DNA from: Fagopyrum homotropicum
Taxonomy: Eukaryota; Streptophyta; Magnoliopsida; Caryophyllales; Polygonaceae
DNA: 64,000 nt
Reading direction: 5' to 3'
NCBI GenBank assembly: GCA_033239125.1
Contig: BSWB01000002.1
Coordinates: 51,991,001 to 52,055,000, forward strand
Below the pieces are notes generated by a model. The model did no database searches. It was not told where the DNA came from and saw only the letters and a list, made by a program, of their open reading frames with translations. Below are positions 23,460-35,399 of this stretch, in pieces (positions within the stretch are counted from its first letter, which is position 1; each line of letters opens with the position of its first letter). A program made the position numbers and the translations under genes.

Positions 23460-25088
23460 CTACATATCGGCCACATCAGGCTTCAAACCGCCCCACCAGA
23501 AGGAACGTCTTACGTCCTTATACATCTTACTCGCTCCTGGATGTACGGAGTAAGGGGTAGCATGAGCCTCACCTATTATCCTCTGTCTCAGCTCATTGTC
23601 TGATGGCACACAGACACGGTCCTGTCGTCTCATCACTCCATTGGCACCGATAGTGAACTGAGGTGCTTGATCTTGTGACATCCGGTCTCGGATCCGGGTC
23701 AAAGTCGGACAGGTCTCCTGCTTCTGTCGGATCTCACCCAACAGGTCAGGAAGTAACTCTAAGGTGGCTAACTGATGAGCTGTATCGGGGAACTGGATCT
23801 CTACCTCCAACCAAGCTAAGTCTCTCTGTAACTGTGGCTGTACTGTCAACCGAGCTATCGCCTTCTCCTGAGGCGTCTTCCGACTCAAAGCGTCAGCAAC
23901 TACATTCGCCTTTCCGGGGTGGTAAAGAATCTCAAGGTCAAAATCCTTGATCAACTTTAGCCACCGCCTCTGGCGGTTATTCAACTCCCGCTGAGTGAAT
24001 ATGTACTTCAGACTCTTATGGTCTGTGAATATCTGACAGGCCGCTCCATAGAGATAATGACGCCAGATCTTAAGAGCATGTACTACAGCAGCTAACTCTA
24101 GGTCGTGAGTGGGGTAGTTCTCCTCATACGTCTTCAGCTGTCGAGACGCATACGCTATGACCTTACCCCTCTGCATCAAGACACACCCCAAGCCCAGCTT
24201 GGATGCGTCACTGTACACTACAAAGTCCTCTGTACCCTCAGGCTGTGCTAAGATCGGAGCAGACGTCAATCTCCTCTTCAGCTCCTCAAAACTCTGCTGA
24301 CACGGCTCAGACCAGACGAACCGAGTAGTCTTCCTTAGGAGAGAAGTAAGTGGTCGGGCGATCAGGGAAAACCCTTCCACAAACCGACGGTAATAACTTG
24401 CTAATCCAAGGAAGCTGCGAACCTCCTTAACATTCTTCGGAGGTTGCCAAGAGGACACTGACTCAATCTTCGCTGGGTCGACCTTAATCCCCTCAGCAGT
24501 CACTACATGGCCTAGGAACGCCACCTCTGACATCCAGAACTCACACTTGGATAGTTTAGCATATAGTTGACTATCCTGTAGAATCTGCAACACTGTCCTC
24601 AAGTGTCCGGCATGCTCCTCTCGACTTCTAGAGTAAACTAGAATGTCGTCAATGAAGACCACTACAAACTGGTCTAAGAAGTCGATGAAAATCCCATTCA
24701 TCAACTCCATAAATACTGCTGGCGCATTAGTGAGCCCGAATGGCATCACTACAAACTCGTAATGACCATACCTAGTCCGGAATGCCGTTTTAGGTATGTC
24801 CTGATCTCTCACCCTCAGCTGGTGATAACCCGATCTCAAATCTATCCTCGAGAACACTGACGCCCCATGTAGCTGGTCCAGCAGATCATCTATGCGAGGC
24901 AGTGGATACTTATTCTTGATGGTGACCTTGTTCAACTCCCTGTAGTCGATACACAGTCTCATCGATCCATCCTTCTTTCTCACAAATAACACTGGTGCGC
25001 CCCAGGGAGAAACACTAGGGCGTATGAAACCCTTCTCAGCTAACTCCTCTAACTGCTTCTTCAACTCGAGCAGCTCTATCGGGGCCAT
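23460..25088 (-). CDS. RT-RNase H polyprotein fragment of element E, open 542 codons
   Basis: The longest open pol frame in the gypsy elements here. Residues 1-150 hold the RT fingers and palm: SPWGAPVLFVRKKDGSMRLC at about 27-46, IDYRELNKVTIKNKYPLPR near 47-65, RIDLRSGYHQLRV near 81-93, and the catalytic FIDD at 145-148. RNase H occupies about 270-400 (VYSDASKLGLGCVLMQRGK, THDLELAAVVHALKIW, FTDHKSLKYIFTQREL, VVADALSRKTP). The integrase zinc-binding start (YSVHPGASKMYKDVRR) ends the frame at a frameshift. The ATG is an internal methionine of the polyprotein; family members are read from gag through pol, so this is not a natural start. Confidence 0.93.
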   Translation of the reverse strand: MAPIELLELKKQLEELAEKGFIRPSVSPWGAPVLFVRKKDGSMRLCIDYRELNKVTIKNKYPLPRIDDLLDQLHGASVFSRIDLRSGYHQLRVRDQDIPKTAFRTRYGHYEFVVMPFGLTNAPAVFMELMNGIFIDFLDQFVVVFIDDILVYSRSREEHAGHLRTVLQILQDSQLYAKLSKCEFWMSEVAFLGHVVTAEGIKVDPAKIESVSSWQPPKNVKEVRSFLGLASYYRRFVEGFSLIARPLTSLLRKTTRFVWSEPCQQSFEELKRRLTSAPILAQPEGTEDFVVYSDASKLGLGCVLMQRGKVIAYASRQLKTYEENYPTHDLELAAVVHALKIWRHYLYGAACQIFTDHKSLKYIFTQRELNNRQRRWLKLIKDFDLEILYHPGKANVVADALSRKTPQEKAIARLTVQPQLQRDLAWLEVEIQFPDTAHQLATLELLPDLLGEIRQKQETCPTLTRIRDRMSQDQAPQFTIGANGVMRRQDRVCVPSDNELRQRIIGEAHATPYSVHPGASKMYKDVRRSFWWGGLKPDVADM

Positions 25089-25139
25089 GTGGTACGGGGC
25101 CTTTGAGATCGGTCTCGTGCCCTGCTTTGACTCAATGCT

Positions 25140-27060
25140 AAAGTCAACACTCTTATGTCAATCTAGAAGTTGACTCCAACTTTTGCTCGGAAGAGCACCA
25201 TCAATCTCATTTGTGTGAAATGCTAAGTAACCTCTATCTGGACTAACGTAGGATCTTATCAAAATCATCTTCTTCTTCTTACTCCTCCAGTTCTTCTAAT
25301 ACGACTTCATCTGTACTAACTATGATTTGTACCCTTTTCTTAGCCCATAGTAAACAACTGCTCACAACCATTCTCTTTATATCATTAATAGTATAAGCGA
25401 TCCTTTCTGACCGTCAACTCTTCCTTTACAATTTTACTTTACTGACTTGACTTATTCGGTGTTACTTGCACTCGTATCGATTTTGACTTTACAATTGTCG
25501 TATCTGATCTCTTTAAGGACTTCTCCACATGTCAATAAAATTCATTGGTAACCATGTGGTTATTCTTCTTATATGCCAACCAATCACTACTAGTTAACCC
25601 GTACCTGTAAAGTCTCCGTTGTTACCATTTAGTCTGTAGTTGATCTTCTACAAGATCATAGACTTACTTTTCTTCTATCTCTTTGAAGTTTGATTTATTT
25701 GGTGGAAGTCTGTTTTCCATTTATACTCCTTTAGTTTCTTCTATAATCTATACTTCTCTTTCTCACTATAAGGTCACTAAACTCTTTCCTATATTAGCTG
25801 CATCATTCATCTGCCGTCAATAGACTCATCAGATTTCCCACAATAGCTCGTAATTACATCTTCGCAATTCCTTTTACCTCAGTAATCAACTGCTTGCGGT
25901 GCTCCAGTGTGAATCGTTGATGTTGGTAACATAAGTCCCTTTGTGAGAGGGACGTTATTACGGCCCTTGGGTACGCCAAGATTATTTTCACACACTCTTG
26001 TTCCTTAGTTGGTGTTAAACTATAATGTTGCTTTTATAGGGATCCTTTGGCTCCGCTTTCAGGATTCTATCATTTGGATATTTGTGTCACAATCTTTCTT
26101 GTAACTCACTTGCCTTATAGAAAGTCACTATGCCTCCATGGTTATGAAATCTACCCTCCACTTTCTGGCTAATCCATAAGCTTCAGTTGTGTGGTTCTTT
26201 AAGTCTTTATAGTTGGTTTGACGACATATCTCTTCTTAGTTCTTAGGTTATGGGTGTCTACGTGGACCCGCTTGATTAGGATGCCGACTTAATTTGCCAA
26301 TAGTGGCCATATTCCGCCCTGCTTCTAACAACAATCTTCATATTTTGGTCCGTAGGTAAGATTAAATTTAATGTCACTTGTGTGGATTGGTTCTATATCT
26401 TACTTTGACTTTCATTTCTATGACGGTTTCTGACGGCATCTACGTTGTTCATATCGTCATTTTACACCACACTTGAAGGAACCTATGTGATGTTACTCCC
26501 AATTCGCATAATTGTCGATCATCCAATGCTTTTCCGGAACTACTCTCATGTATAATCTTCATTTGCTCCTGTTAAGTTAACTCGGGATCCCCTTCATGCC
26601 ATGATCGTTGGTGTTGTCCTTCAGCCTTCACTTTTCCATCTCGACGTTCCTCAACCAATCGGAGGAGTTATCTGCCATTCGTCTACCCTAATGCACATAA
26701 GATGTGCAAACTAATCCTCACGTTGACACCTTTCAAAATCTACTTAGATGTGCCAACGGAGTGAGAAACTCATTAATCTCTATTAAGGACATAATATATT
26801 ATTATGCTACTAACCTTCTGCATAAGTTATCTAATCTACATATCTTTATAAGCAGCTACTACATCACTATAACATTTCTAAATGTACTAAGCTGCCGAGA
26901 TCCGCGGAGGTAGTGGTGGTCATCCGTACTTTCTATCCCAACCCGACTCTGTATGCATTTTAAAACCAAAATCTTCTTTGGAAAACTCAGACCCCTTTCG
27001 GGTTCTGTTTATTTACTTATATGACCTTTTTAGAAGATTTCAAGTGCCATTGTTGCCAAC
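25140..27060 (-). pseudogene. Degenerate gag-protease region of element E
   Basis: There is no long frame where gag and protease should lie. On the minus strand near 26530-26600 a trace of the gag core is visible (EQMKIIHES after a tryptophan-containing stretch, with an in-frame stop), aligned with SWWRT...YEQMKTVIRD of element D. Everything else is AT-rich and not recognisable to me. The 1.9 kb length fits a gag-protease region that decayed before this copy moved. Confidence 0.6.
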
Positions 27061-27066
27061 CTAGAG

Positions 27067-27077
27067 CTCTGATACCA
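27067..27077 (-). other. Primer-binding site of element E
   Basis: CTCTGATACCA on the plus strand is the complement of TGGTATCAGAG and lies three bases left of the LTR start at 27081. Confidence 0.88.
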
Positions 27078-27080
27078 TGT

Positions 27081-29955
27081 TGTAACACCCCAAGTTTTAC
27101 AACTTAGGGAGTTACTGGTTAGGACCGCACAGTGGGTCCCGACCTTAGTTTGACAACAACTTAACGAGATCTTACAACAAGGCACAGATAAGGAAAATCA
27201 GAAATCATAAAATAGTTCTTAATAATGCATGAATGTGACCAGATCGACTACAGCCGGAAAACGGAATATAACAAGGTACGAAAGGAAACAATGTTCAACT
27301 GTAAAAACCCACAAATGCAAAAACTGTAAAACGTCCTAAAGTACGACACCCCGGCTGACCACTACCATCTGGATCACTCGGCATCTACTCTAACCTGTGT
27401 CAAGTCTAAACAACATATCAACAGTTAGCTAACTATCCAAATATAAGCAAAATGATAACAGCACAAACGCAAGCAGAAACAAAAATAAACAAACATCATG
27501 CTGGCACTCAACCAATTATTATCTATTGTTTAAGTGATTCACATTATTCAATTTAAGTTGTGGCACGAGAATTATTATTAGTTCTCGCCTCAGTTCCTTA
27601 TCCAACTGGTGTAGGTCTAGCTGACTTCCATTGGTAGCATCACTACAAACCATGTATGGACTAGTCCCGAAAGAAACCCCCAGCGCCCCGCGAGCTACTG
27701 AGCAGCATGCCACCGCCCGTTACTCTTAGGCCAAAATATAGGTCGGTAGTTATATATCACAACCTATCTCTCTAACATTTCAATCACACACCACCATCAT
27801 CATTTATACTCATATTTAGAAGTCAGCTAAGTAAGCCCAAAGGACTTACCTGTTATAACGCTCGACTCTTTATAAACCACTTTGTAAACTGTAACCATTC
27901 AGTTGCCTGTCAAAGGCGATAAGTGTATTAGTACACTCTCACGTAGATAGAAGTCTAAAACTTCTAAGATCAAATAAGGTATTAAGACGTACTAGTTACA
28001 GTATTAGTTTTAGGGTAAAATGACCATTTTACCCTTGGTTCCGATTTTCTCGAAAACCTTAAAATTCATGTCTAAACTCCTATTTGAAGTTCTAAAAATA
28101 TATTCTAACTCCTAAAATTTTATTTGGTTCCAAACTGACATTTTTCCTATGTTTCTATTTTCCGGAAGAATTGTAAAGTCTAACTTCGGTTCCAAATATA
28201 AAATTCTTAACAGTTTAAAATAATTCCGAATTAAATCTCTAGATCATCTATGAGGTTCTATCTAACCTTAGGAGAAAGAATTTCTCCAAACTGTTCAGCC
28301 AAAGTTCTTATAAAAATTCACAAAGTCGGTTCTTTCACTCTAATTTCCTATACTTAGCCAAAAACCTTAAGTTTACCAAAACTGCTCAACTACCTAACTT
28401 CGGGAGCTCATAACTTTCAATCCGACCGTTCATTCCTTCCCAAATTTTAATATGCTAAACTACAGATATCCATCTACAACATATCCAAAATTCAACGGTG
28501 GATCTTTATCCAAACGTTTAATAATTGATCGACAAGATAGGCTGTTTATGAGTCCAAAGCTGAAGGAATAAATGAATTTACAGCAGCCCCCTTATTTCTA
28601 TTGTTCATAATTACAGCAGTCCTTTGTTCCTATCCTTATGTCTATATACTCAGCAGCTACACAAGGTCAACCTAACCCATGTTCAAGTCCGACTACAGCA
28701 GTTCATCATTCTAGCATTACGGAAATAGTATATATACATAAGATTATACACTAACTTCTAGAGGCAAGAATTTGGACTGCATAAGCGATGACTCACCTCT
28801 TCAACCTCTACTGGCTGAGGCGTCTTCAACACAGTTCCGGATGCCCTTCTGGCTCCCTTGGTGTGACGGTTCAGGAGGAGAAGCAGGTTCGGCTTGGCTC
28901 TACTACTACACTGATTGGCCAACTCCTTCCAGCCTCGCTACTGTCACGGAGTGGTCGAGATGGAGTTGTCATCGCAGGTACGGAGATGTGAGTACTCATG
29001 AACGACTAATCAAAGAGGTGAAGATGAATGGTATATTGATCTTACCGAAATATACAGAAGCTGCCCGAATTCAGTCCGATTCTAGAGGAGGTTGTTGCTC
29101 TACCGGTTGTACGATTGTGGAAGCCAACGTTCACCAGCAGGAACGAAACAGAAGGCGATGGTTGCTGATGAATTTGGACGGCTGAGGAGAAGGAAGGTGA
29201 GCAGCTGTATCCCTTGATTTTAGGAAGCGTTTAAGGTAAAAGATCTGCTCTCTAATTAATTATGTATAAGTGCTGAACGGTTTATTTCCTACAGCTTGTT
29301 GGGCTTCTCTCTTCACATCCGAATGGCTGGAGTAACGGGCTGGAGTTGGCGCTGCTGCTGGGCTGGAAAGCAACGCTGCTGCTGCTGGGCTGGAGCGGAC
29401 AAGGAAGCGGGCTGGAGCTGCTGAAGGCTGGCGCTGGACAGGGCAGCAGTGGCTGCTTCTGGGCTGGACGCGTGAAGTAGCTGGGCGGCTGCTGCTGCTG
29501 AAGAGCTGGGCTGCGTATAGGGCTGGAGCGGTGCTGCTGCTGAAGAGCTGGGCTGGACAAGCAAACTGGAGGCTGTTGGGCTGGGCTAGCTGGCTGCAGA
29601 ACTGGATCCGTTGGAGCTGAATTATCGGTTAACAGATGGCCTAAAATGGCTGTAGCTGGCCTCCTAAATTTAACGAGTTTCTGGCTGGGCAAGATCCCGA
29701 TATATAAATATACGGACTAGGCGGATAGGGAGTTTATTATAGTTTAAGATCGGCTCGGAATTCTATCATTTTATGCGGAAGTAATCTACATAAAATGATA
29801 AACTATATAAAAGATTCTATCATTTTATGTGAAGGAATCTACATAAAATGATAAATCCTATAATAATATGTCTAACTAAGTAGACGGATATGGGTCAACT
29901 GATCGAGATCTATTTTATAACGTACATAGACGGAATAAAAATTCCGGATTTTACA
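27081..29955 (-). repeat. 5' LTR of element E (right copy)
   Basis: 2875 bp, TGTAACACCCC...GGATTTTACA, colinear with 19241-22116. Differences are scattered single bases and small indels, denser in the first 700 bases. The target repeat CAGAT follows at 29956. Confidence 0.93.
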
Positions 29956-29960
29956 CAGAT

Positions 29961-31272
29961 TTTGGCCAACAGATCAGGTACTATCTCCAAGGTCGACAAC
30001 TGGCTATCGGAATCTGGGAAGTAGATATTTATCTCTAGCTATGCCAAATCTCGCTGTAACTGTGGCTGAGCTGACAGCCTAACGATCGCCATCTCCCGGG
30101 AATTCTTCCTACTGAGGGCATCTGCTACCACATTAGCCTTTCCCGGGTGGTATAAGATCTCAAGATCAAAGTCCTTGATCAACTCTAACCATCTGCGTTG
30201 GCGGTTATTCAACTCCCGTTGAGTGAATATGTACTTCAGACTCTTATGGTCTGTGAAAATCTGACACGTGACTCGGTACAGATAATGTCTCCAAATCTTC
30301 AAGGCAAGAACAATAATAGCTAACTCAAGATCGTGGGTAGGGTAATTCTCCTTGTACGTCTTCAACTGTCGAGACGCATAAGCAATCACCTTTCCCCTCT
30401 GCATCAAAACACATCCTAAGCCCAGCTTGGATGCATCGCTGTAAACCACAAAATCCTCAATGCCCTCTTGCTGAGCTAGGATAGGAGCAGAGGTCAACCT
30501 CTTCTTCAGCTCCTCGAAGCTCTGCAGGCACGACTCGGACCATACGAACCTCGTAGACTTCTGCAGCAAGGAAGTGAGCGGTCGGGCAATAACTGAAAAG
30601 CCCTCAACAAAACGCCTGTAGTAGCCTGCCAATCCTAAGAAGCTGCGAACCTCCTTAACGTTCTTAGGTGGCGGCCAAGAAGCTACTGACTCAATCTTTG
30701 CCGGATCTACCTTGATCCCTTCAGCTGAAACAATGTGACCAAGGAATTCTACCTCGGACATCCAACACTCGCACTTAGAGAGCTTGGCGTAGAGCTCTCT
30801 ATCCTGTAAGACCTGAAGAATAATCCTCAAGTGTTCTACATGCTCCTCTCTACTGCGGGAGTAAACCAGAATGTCGTCGATGAAGACAACTACAAACTGG
30901 TCTAGAAAGTCGATGAAGATGTTGTTCATCAACTCCATGAAGACTGCGGGCGCATTCGTGAGCTCAAATGGAATCACTATAAACTCGTAGTGTCCATATC
31001 TAGTCCGAAATGCCGTGTTGGCTACATCCTACTCTCTCACCCTCAGCTAGTGATATCCAGATCTCAGATCAATCCTTGAAAACACTGAAGCTCCATGCAG
31101 TTGATCCAAAAGATCATCGATACTGGGCAATGGGTACTTGTTCTTGATCGTCACCTTGTTCAGCTCTCGGTAATCGATACGTAAACTCATTGACCTATCT
31201 TTCTTCCTAACGAAGAGAGCTGGTGCACCCCAAGGAGATACACTAGGGCGGATGAAGCCCTTCTCTGCTAAC
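29961..31272 (-). pseudogene. RT-RNase H of element D, broken
   Basis: Minus strand. RT N-terminal motifs are near 31260-31000 with a stop (SPWGAPALFVRKKDRSMSL, NKVTIKNKYPLPSIDDL, FSRIDLRSGYH). A 312-codon open block follows, 30977-30039, with FVVVFIDDILVYSRSREEH, KVDPAKIESVASWPPPKNV, VVYSDASKLGLGCVLMQRGK, FTDHKSLKYIFTQREL and ADALSRKNS. It connects in homology to the left with 19235 and to the right, across the solo LTR, with 33027. Confidence 0.9.
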
Positions 31273-33021
31273 TGTTCGCCCCTAAACGTGCGTGCAAATA
31301 AGCTTTAAATTTATAAAACTAGAATCAAGCAAGCGAACCCGCAGTGTACGGATCGGCGTAGATTAGCAAGTATTCCAGAGTATCGAACACAGGGATTTGG
31401 GGAGAATAAATTCGATCGTAGGTTATCAAGCAAGTGAATATAAGATCTTTGCAAATTATTGGGAAAACAACAATCCTAAAGATCCAAGTATCCAGCTGTG
31501 GCAATCGATTCAAGATATACTTAATGATATAAAGACAGAGGTGAGATATGTAAAGGTATACTAATGTAAGGTAATCGTACGGTGAAGTTCCAAAAACCTT
31601 ATATGACTCACCTACAAGACACTCTCTATACAGGTTGTTGAGGCTTCAATATAGAAAGGTTCTAAAGACAAGAATTAATGTCAAATACCCAAACTTGTAA
31701 TCCAAGGATCAAGACTAACTAAATCGATTAAGGTTGTGACACTCACAATCGAGGTAGAGGTTGTTGAGGCTTCACTACCACCTAGAAAAGGCAAGCCTAA
31801 ACTAAGTTAAAGCAAATCTTTAACTTTGGATTAAAGTAAAAGCTGGTTCGTAAACTTAAGGGAAATTACGGGTGGATCTTGAGATTCCACGATCGTGGAA
31901 CTCAAGAACAAACCGTGATTTAGGGTTCGTCGACGATTCTCTCTAACTCTCAGGATCTAATCTAGTTACGATCGATCTATCATCATCTAAGCCACAACTA
32001 TCAACCCTTCACCTTAGAATTGTTAAGGGTTTTTAGCCAACAATCATCATTATGATATCAAATTCAAAGATTTAAATATTGAAAGATGAAAACTTTCGAA
32101 AACTTCCAATAAACTTCAAACCAATCTCAAAGTCACAATCAAGAACGAATATCGTCAATGGATTCAGAATGAAACAAACAAACACAATCTTAGGAAAGAA
32201 GGAAGAGCGGGATGTCAATCCGTCTTCTAAATCAAACCTAAACAAGAAGAGAATTCTTCTTGCAATAGTCTTCCAAAAAACTTCGATCTTCCGTCAATCC
32301 GGAAATCTCCACAGCAATCTCCACCAAAAGTGCGAGATTAGGGCAACTCTAAGGAAGAGGGCAAAATACGTCTTTTTGCAAGAATCGCCAAAATCTCCAA
32401 GTCGCAATGTCGTAAGTGTAAGTCTAAAGCGAGGTCTAAAGCGAGGTGACGGAATTTCTCTTTGCCCGTCCTTTTATAGGGCAAGATAAAATATCGGCCC
32501 GGCCCAATCTTCAAAAGATCGTGGCTTCAAAATGTGGCGAAAAAGATCGCCAAGATCACGGTCGTGGAAGGTTCCACGACCGTAATTTAGAGCGTGGAAA
32601 TCAACACGGTTGAACCATGGATTCCACGACCGTAAAAGCTTCTAGAATGAATCACGCTTCTCCTGTAGGGTTCCACGGCCGTGGAACTGAACGTGGTTTG
32701 TAGTACGGCCGTATTTTAGAGCGTGGTTTAGGGCAAGAACGTGATTCTTCCCTAGCCTCGTGCATTCCTGAAGTTGACATCCATTTTGCTCCTAAGAATG
32801 CCCTCAATCCATGGACATACTCAATCAACTCATCTTTGCTCGATTCCGTTCGGAAATGGCTCTCAATCACCTATAATCAACATAAAGCTAGTGTAGACAT
32901 CCATATCGACAATATAGGCAAACTAGCTCACAAATGCAACAATGCTAAATCAAAGACTATCAATATGAATCAAATACACTTAGAAAACGTGCCTAAAATA
33001 TCACAATATTTCATGCTAACA
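31273..33021. mobile_element. Solo LTR inserted in pol of element D
   Basis: 1749 bp insert that begins TGTTCGCCCCTAAACG and ends ATGCTAACA, with the 5 bp target duplication CTAAC at 31268-31272 and 33022-33026. Removing it restores the TTCTCTGCTAACTCCTCGAG context seen in elements B and E. It has no primer site, gag or pol, so it is a solo LTR left by LTR-LTR recombination, or less likely a small non-autonomous element. It is rich in palindromes built on TTCCACG/CGTGGAA. The 136-codon frame within it (32079-32489) shows no recognisable domain. Confidence 0.88.
31885..31900. repeat. Palindrome TTCCACGATCGTGGAA in the solo LTR
   Basis: Perfect 16 bp palindrome. Variants follow at 32558-32583 (ACGGTCGTGGAA, GG, TTCCACGACCGT) and 32670-32687 (GTTCCACGGCCGTGGAAC). 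Half-sites occur near 32592-32635 and 32700-32730. Confidence 0.85.
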
Positions 33022-33760
33022 CTAACTCCTCGAGCTGCTTCTTCAACTCAAGCATCTCGATAGGCGTCATACGATAAGGAGCCTTAGAGATCGGTCTCGT
33101 ACCAGGCTCTAGATCAATGCCAAAGTCTACACTCCGTTGTCGAGGTAAACCTGATGGCTCTCCAAAGACGTCAGCAAACTCGCAAGCTACGGGAATCTCC
33201 TCCAAACCTGGACTAGTACTATCCTTCATGGCATAGCACCAAAAAGCCTCGCATCCTTGACTGATAAGTCTCGCAGCTCGTACTGCACTGATGACTGTAC
33301 CAGTCTTCCTGAGAACCCATCCTCGGAAGATCTCAACATGGCCTGCATCTGTAGTTACTGACACTATCCTCTTGCCGATGTCCAGAACTTCTCGATGCCG
33401 ATCCATCCAATCCATGCCCAGAATAACTTCTACATGTACTAAGTACATGACGAAGAAGTTAGTTGGCCAATCACGACCTCCCAATTTAATAGGGCAATCG
33501 CGAACCTCTCACGTACCTCGTATCTTACCCCCATCGAGTAATCCTATAAAGAAGGGTCTACCCTCTACAGTAACTAAGGCCAATCTATCTACACTTGCAT
33601 CGGATAAAAAAGAATGCGTAGCACCAGTATTGAAAACAACTCTGACAGGAAAACCATTAATGTGAATGGTACTTGTAGATGTTGGCGTTGTCGGCTCTAC
33701 ATCACTCCTCAACTCATAAACTCTGGATGGTGCATCTCTGGTGTATACAGATCCACCAGC
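33022..33760 (-). pseudogene. Protease region of element D, broken
   Basis: Minus strand: VVFNTGATHSFLSDASVDRL near 33640-33580. The protease motif is NTGA rather than DTGA, so the catalytic aspartate is changed. VILGMDWMDRHREVLDIGKR lies in the open block 33484-33011, which runs on toward the RT start. A stop and frame change separate the two. Confidence 0.87.
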
Positions 33761-35112
33761 ACGTCCTCTACCTCTCCCCTATCCCGGAGTGGAACCCTGA
33801 GGAGCGGCAGAACCTGAAACTCTCTGCTGTTGCTGTTGGTACTACGATCTCTATCCTCCTCTAGCAACACTAGCTGGTGAAGAACCCTGTTGGGATAACG
33901 CCTTGCCCTGATGGCAAAATGCAACTCTGTGTCCGGCCTTGCCACAAGAAAAGCAAGTCACTGCTAGCTTCTTACAGTCAGCTCAGATGTGTCCAGCTAC
34001 TCCGCAGTTATGACACTACCGTCCTCTGTCAGAACTCTGCTGGAAACTAGAACGTCCAGGCGTCTGACTACGCCCAAAACCAGCTGCTCTAGCTCCAGCA
34101 CTAGCGGATCCAATCTTTTGTCTCTTCTCAGGACCTCCTGTTTGAGAAGCTCTCCTCTGACCCGGTCGGTCTCTCTCATAAGCAGAAGCTCTATCCTGGT
34201 AGTCCGCCAAAGACTCACAACGGAAACCAGTAAGATAAGAGCATATCGATTCTCTCAACCTCCGAGAGAAAAGGTAAACATGTTGATCCTCCGGTGGTGC
34301 GGACGGACCTAGCAACGCCAACTCGTCCTGAAACTTGAGGATGATCTCAACAATAGGCAAATCCTCGAATCCAACCTCAAGAAAATTCTGGAGACGATCC
34401 CTCCTCATGGTTGCAGGGCAACAGCGATCCCTGATCACTGTCTTCATCTGCTCATAACTAGTGACCTTACTGCAAACGGTCCTCCACCAAGAATGAGCCT
34501 GATCCTTTAGCAGCGTCTGTGCTATGCTGACTCGACGTCCCTCAGGGCAACCGATAGCCTCCATAGCAGAATTCACCTGTCCTAGCCACTGCTCCACCTC
34601 CAAGCCAGTTCTTCCCAAGAAGACGGGAATCTTTAGCTGGTCGAAAGCCTTTAACCAACTGTCAGGCTTTGGCTCTTTTGCCTCAGCCGGTGCTCTAACA
34701 ACCTCAACAACTCCAGTAGGCGGGGCAACAACTTGTGTAACTCTCTGCGAAACCTCAGCTGATCTCGCAAGAACTGGAGGCACTGGTGCTGGTCGTCCAG
34801 TCCTGATAGCCTCCTCAACCCTCTACACATAGTCGTGAAATGCAGAAGCTCCGATAGATACTCGTGCGGACTCTATTGATGGCGCTCTTTGTGCTCCAAA
34901 CCTAGCAGCGGTCCCATTTCCAGCCTCAAGAACAATGCTCTCAGCAACCTCTTCAGCAAACGCCTCAGCGATAGGCGGATCAGCAACTGGGGCTTGGCCC
35001 CGACCTCTAGCTAGAGGAGGTCTTCGTGCACGTTCTCATCCACGGATGGCAGGTGGAAGTGGTGGTCGACCCCTTCCTCGCCCCATAGCAGATGTAGCTC
35101 TAGTACGCGCCA
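33760..35112 (-). pseudogene. gag of element D, broken
   Basis: The ATG at 35112 (minus) starts MARTRATSAMGRGRGRPPLP. A stop lies soon after and the frame changes. The gag core is open in 34783-34016: WLKAFDQLKIPVFLGRTGLE, WWRTVCSKVTSYEQMKTVIR, FEDLPIVEIILKFQDEL and DQHVYLFSRRLRES. A zinc-knuckle trace lies near 33940-33990. Gag is the best preserved of the minus-strand elements here but cannot be made whole. Confidence 0.88.
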
Positions 35113-35382
35113 TCTTCTATAAGGATAAATATATAAGACTACATATATAGATATAAGGCCACGCTACAGCTAAAGAAAAAGTCCAGAAAAAGCACATATA
35201 AAGGCCAACACGAAAGAAACTACACTGCTGAGATGTGCGGAGTAGTGGTGGTCGCCCGTACATTTATCTCAGACAAAAAGGTTAAAACAAAACCCCCTTT
35301 TGAAAACGTTAAACCCCTTGCTGGTTCTATTTATTTCTCCATCCGACTTGTACAAGATTTCGAGTGCTATTGTTGCCATCCT

Positions 35383-35396
35383 GGGCTTTGATACCA
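35383..35396 (-). other. Primer-binding site of element D
   Basis: GGGCTTTGATACCA on the plus strand complements TGGTATCAAAGCCC. It is the initiator tRNA-Met site with one mismatch to the usual form, just left of the LTR start at 35400. Confidence 0.85.
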
Positions 35397-35399
35397 TAT

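Larger units (their letters stand above)
19241..29955 (-). mobile_element. Element E: complete-structure Tekay-type chromovirus, recent insertion
   Basis: 10,715 bp element with two LTRs of 2876 and 2875 bp, target duplication CAGAT on both sides (19236-19240 and 29956-29960), polypurine tract and primer site in the right places. It is inserted in pol of element D, in the same orientation. The LTRs are nearly identical along their whole length, so it is young relative to D. RT and RNase H form one open frame. Integrase has frameshifts and a stop, and gag is only a degenerate trace. Confidence 0.95.
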
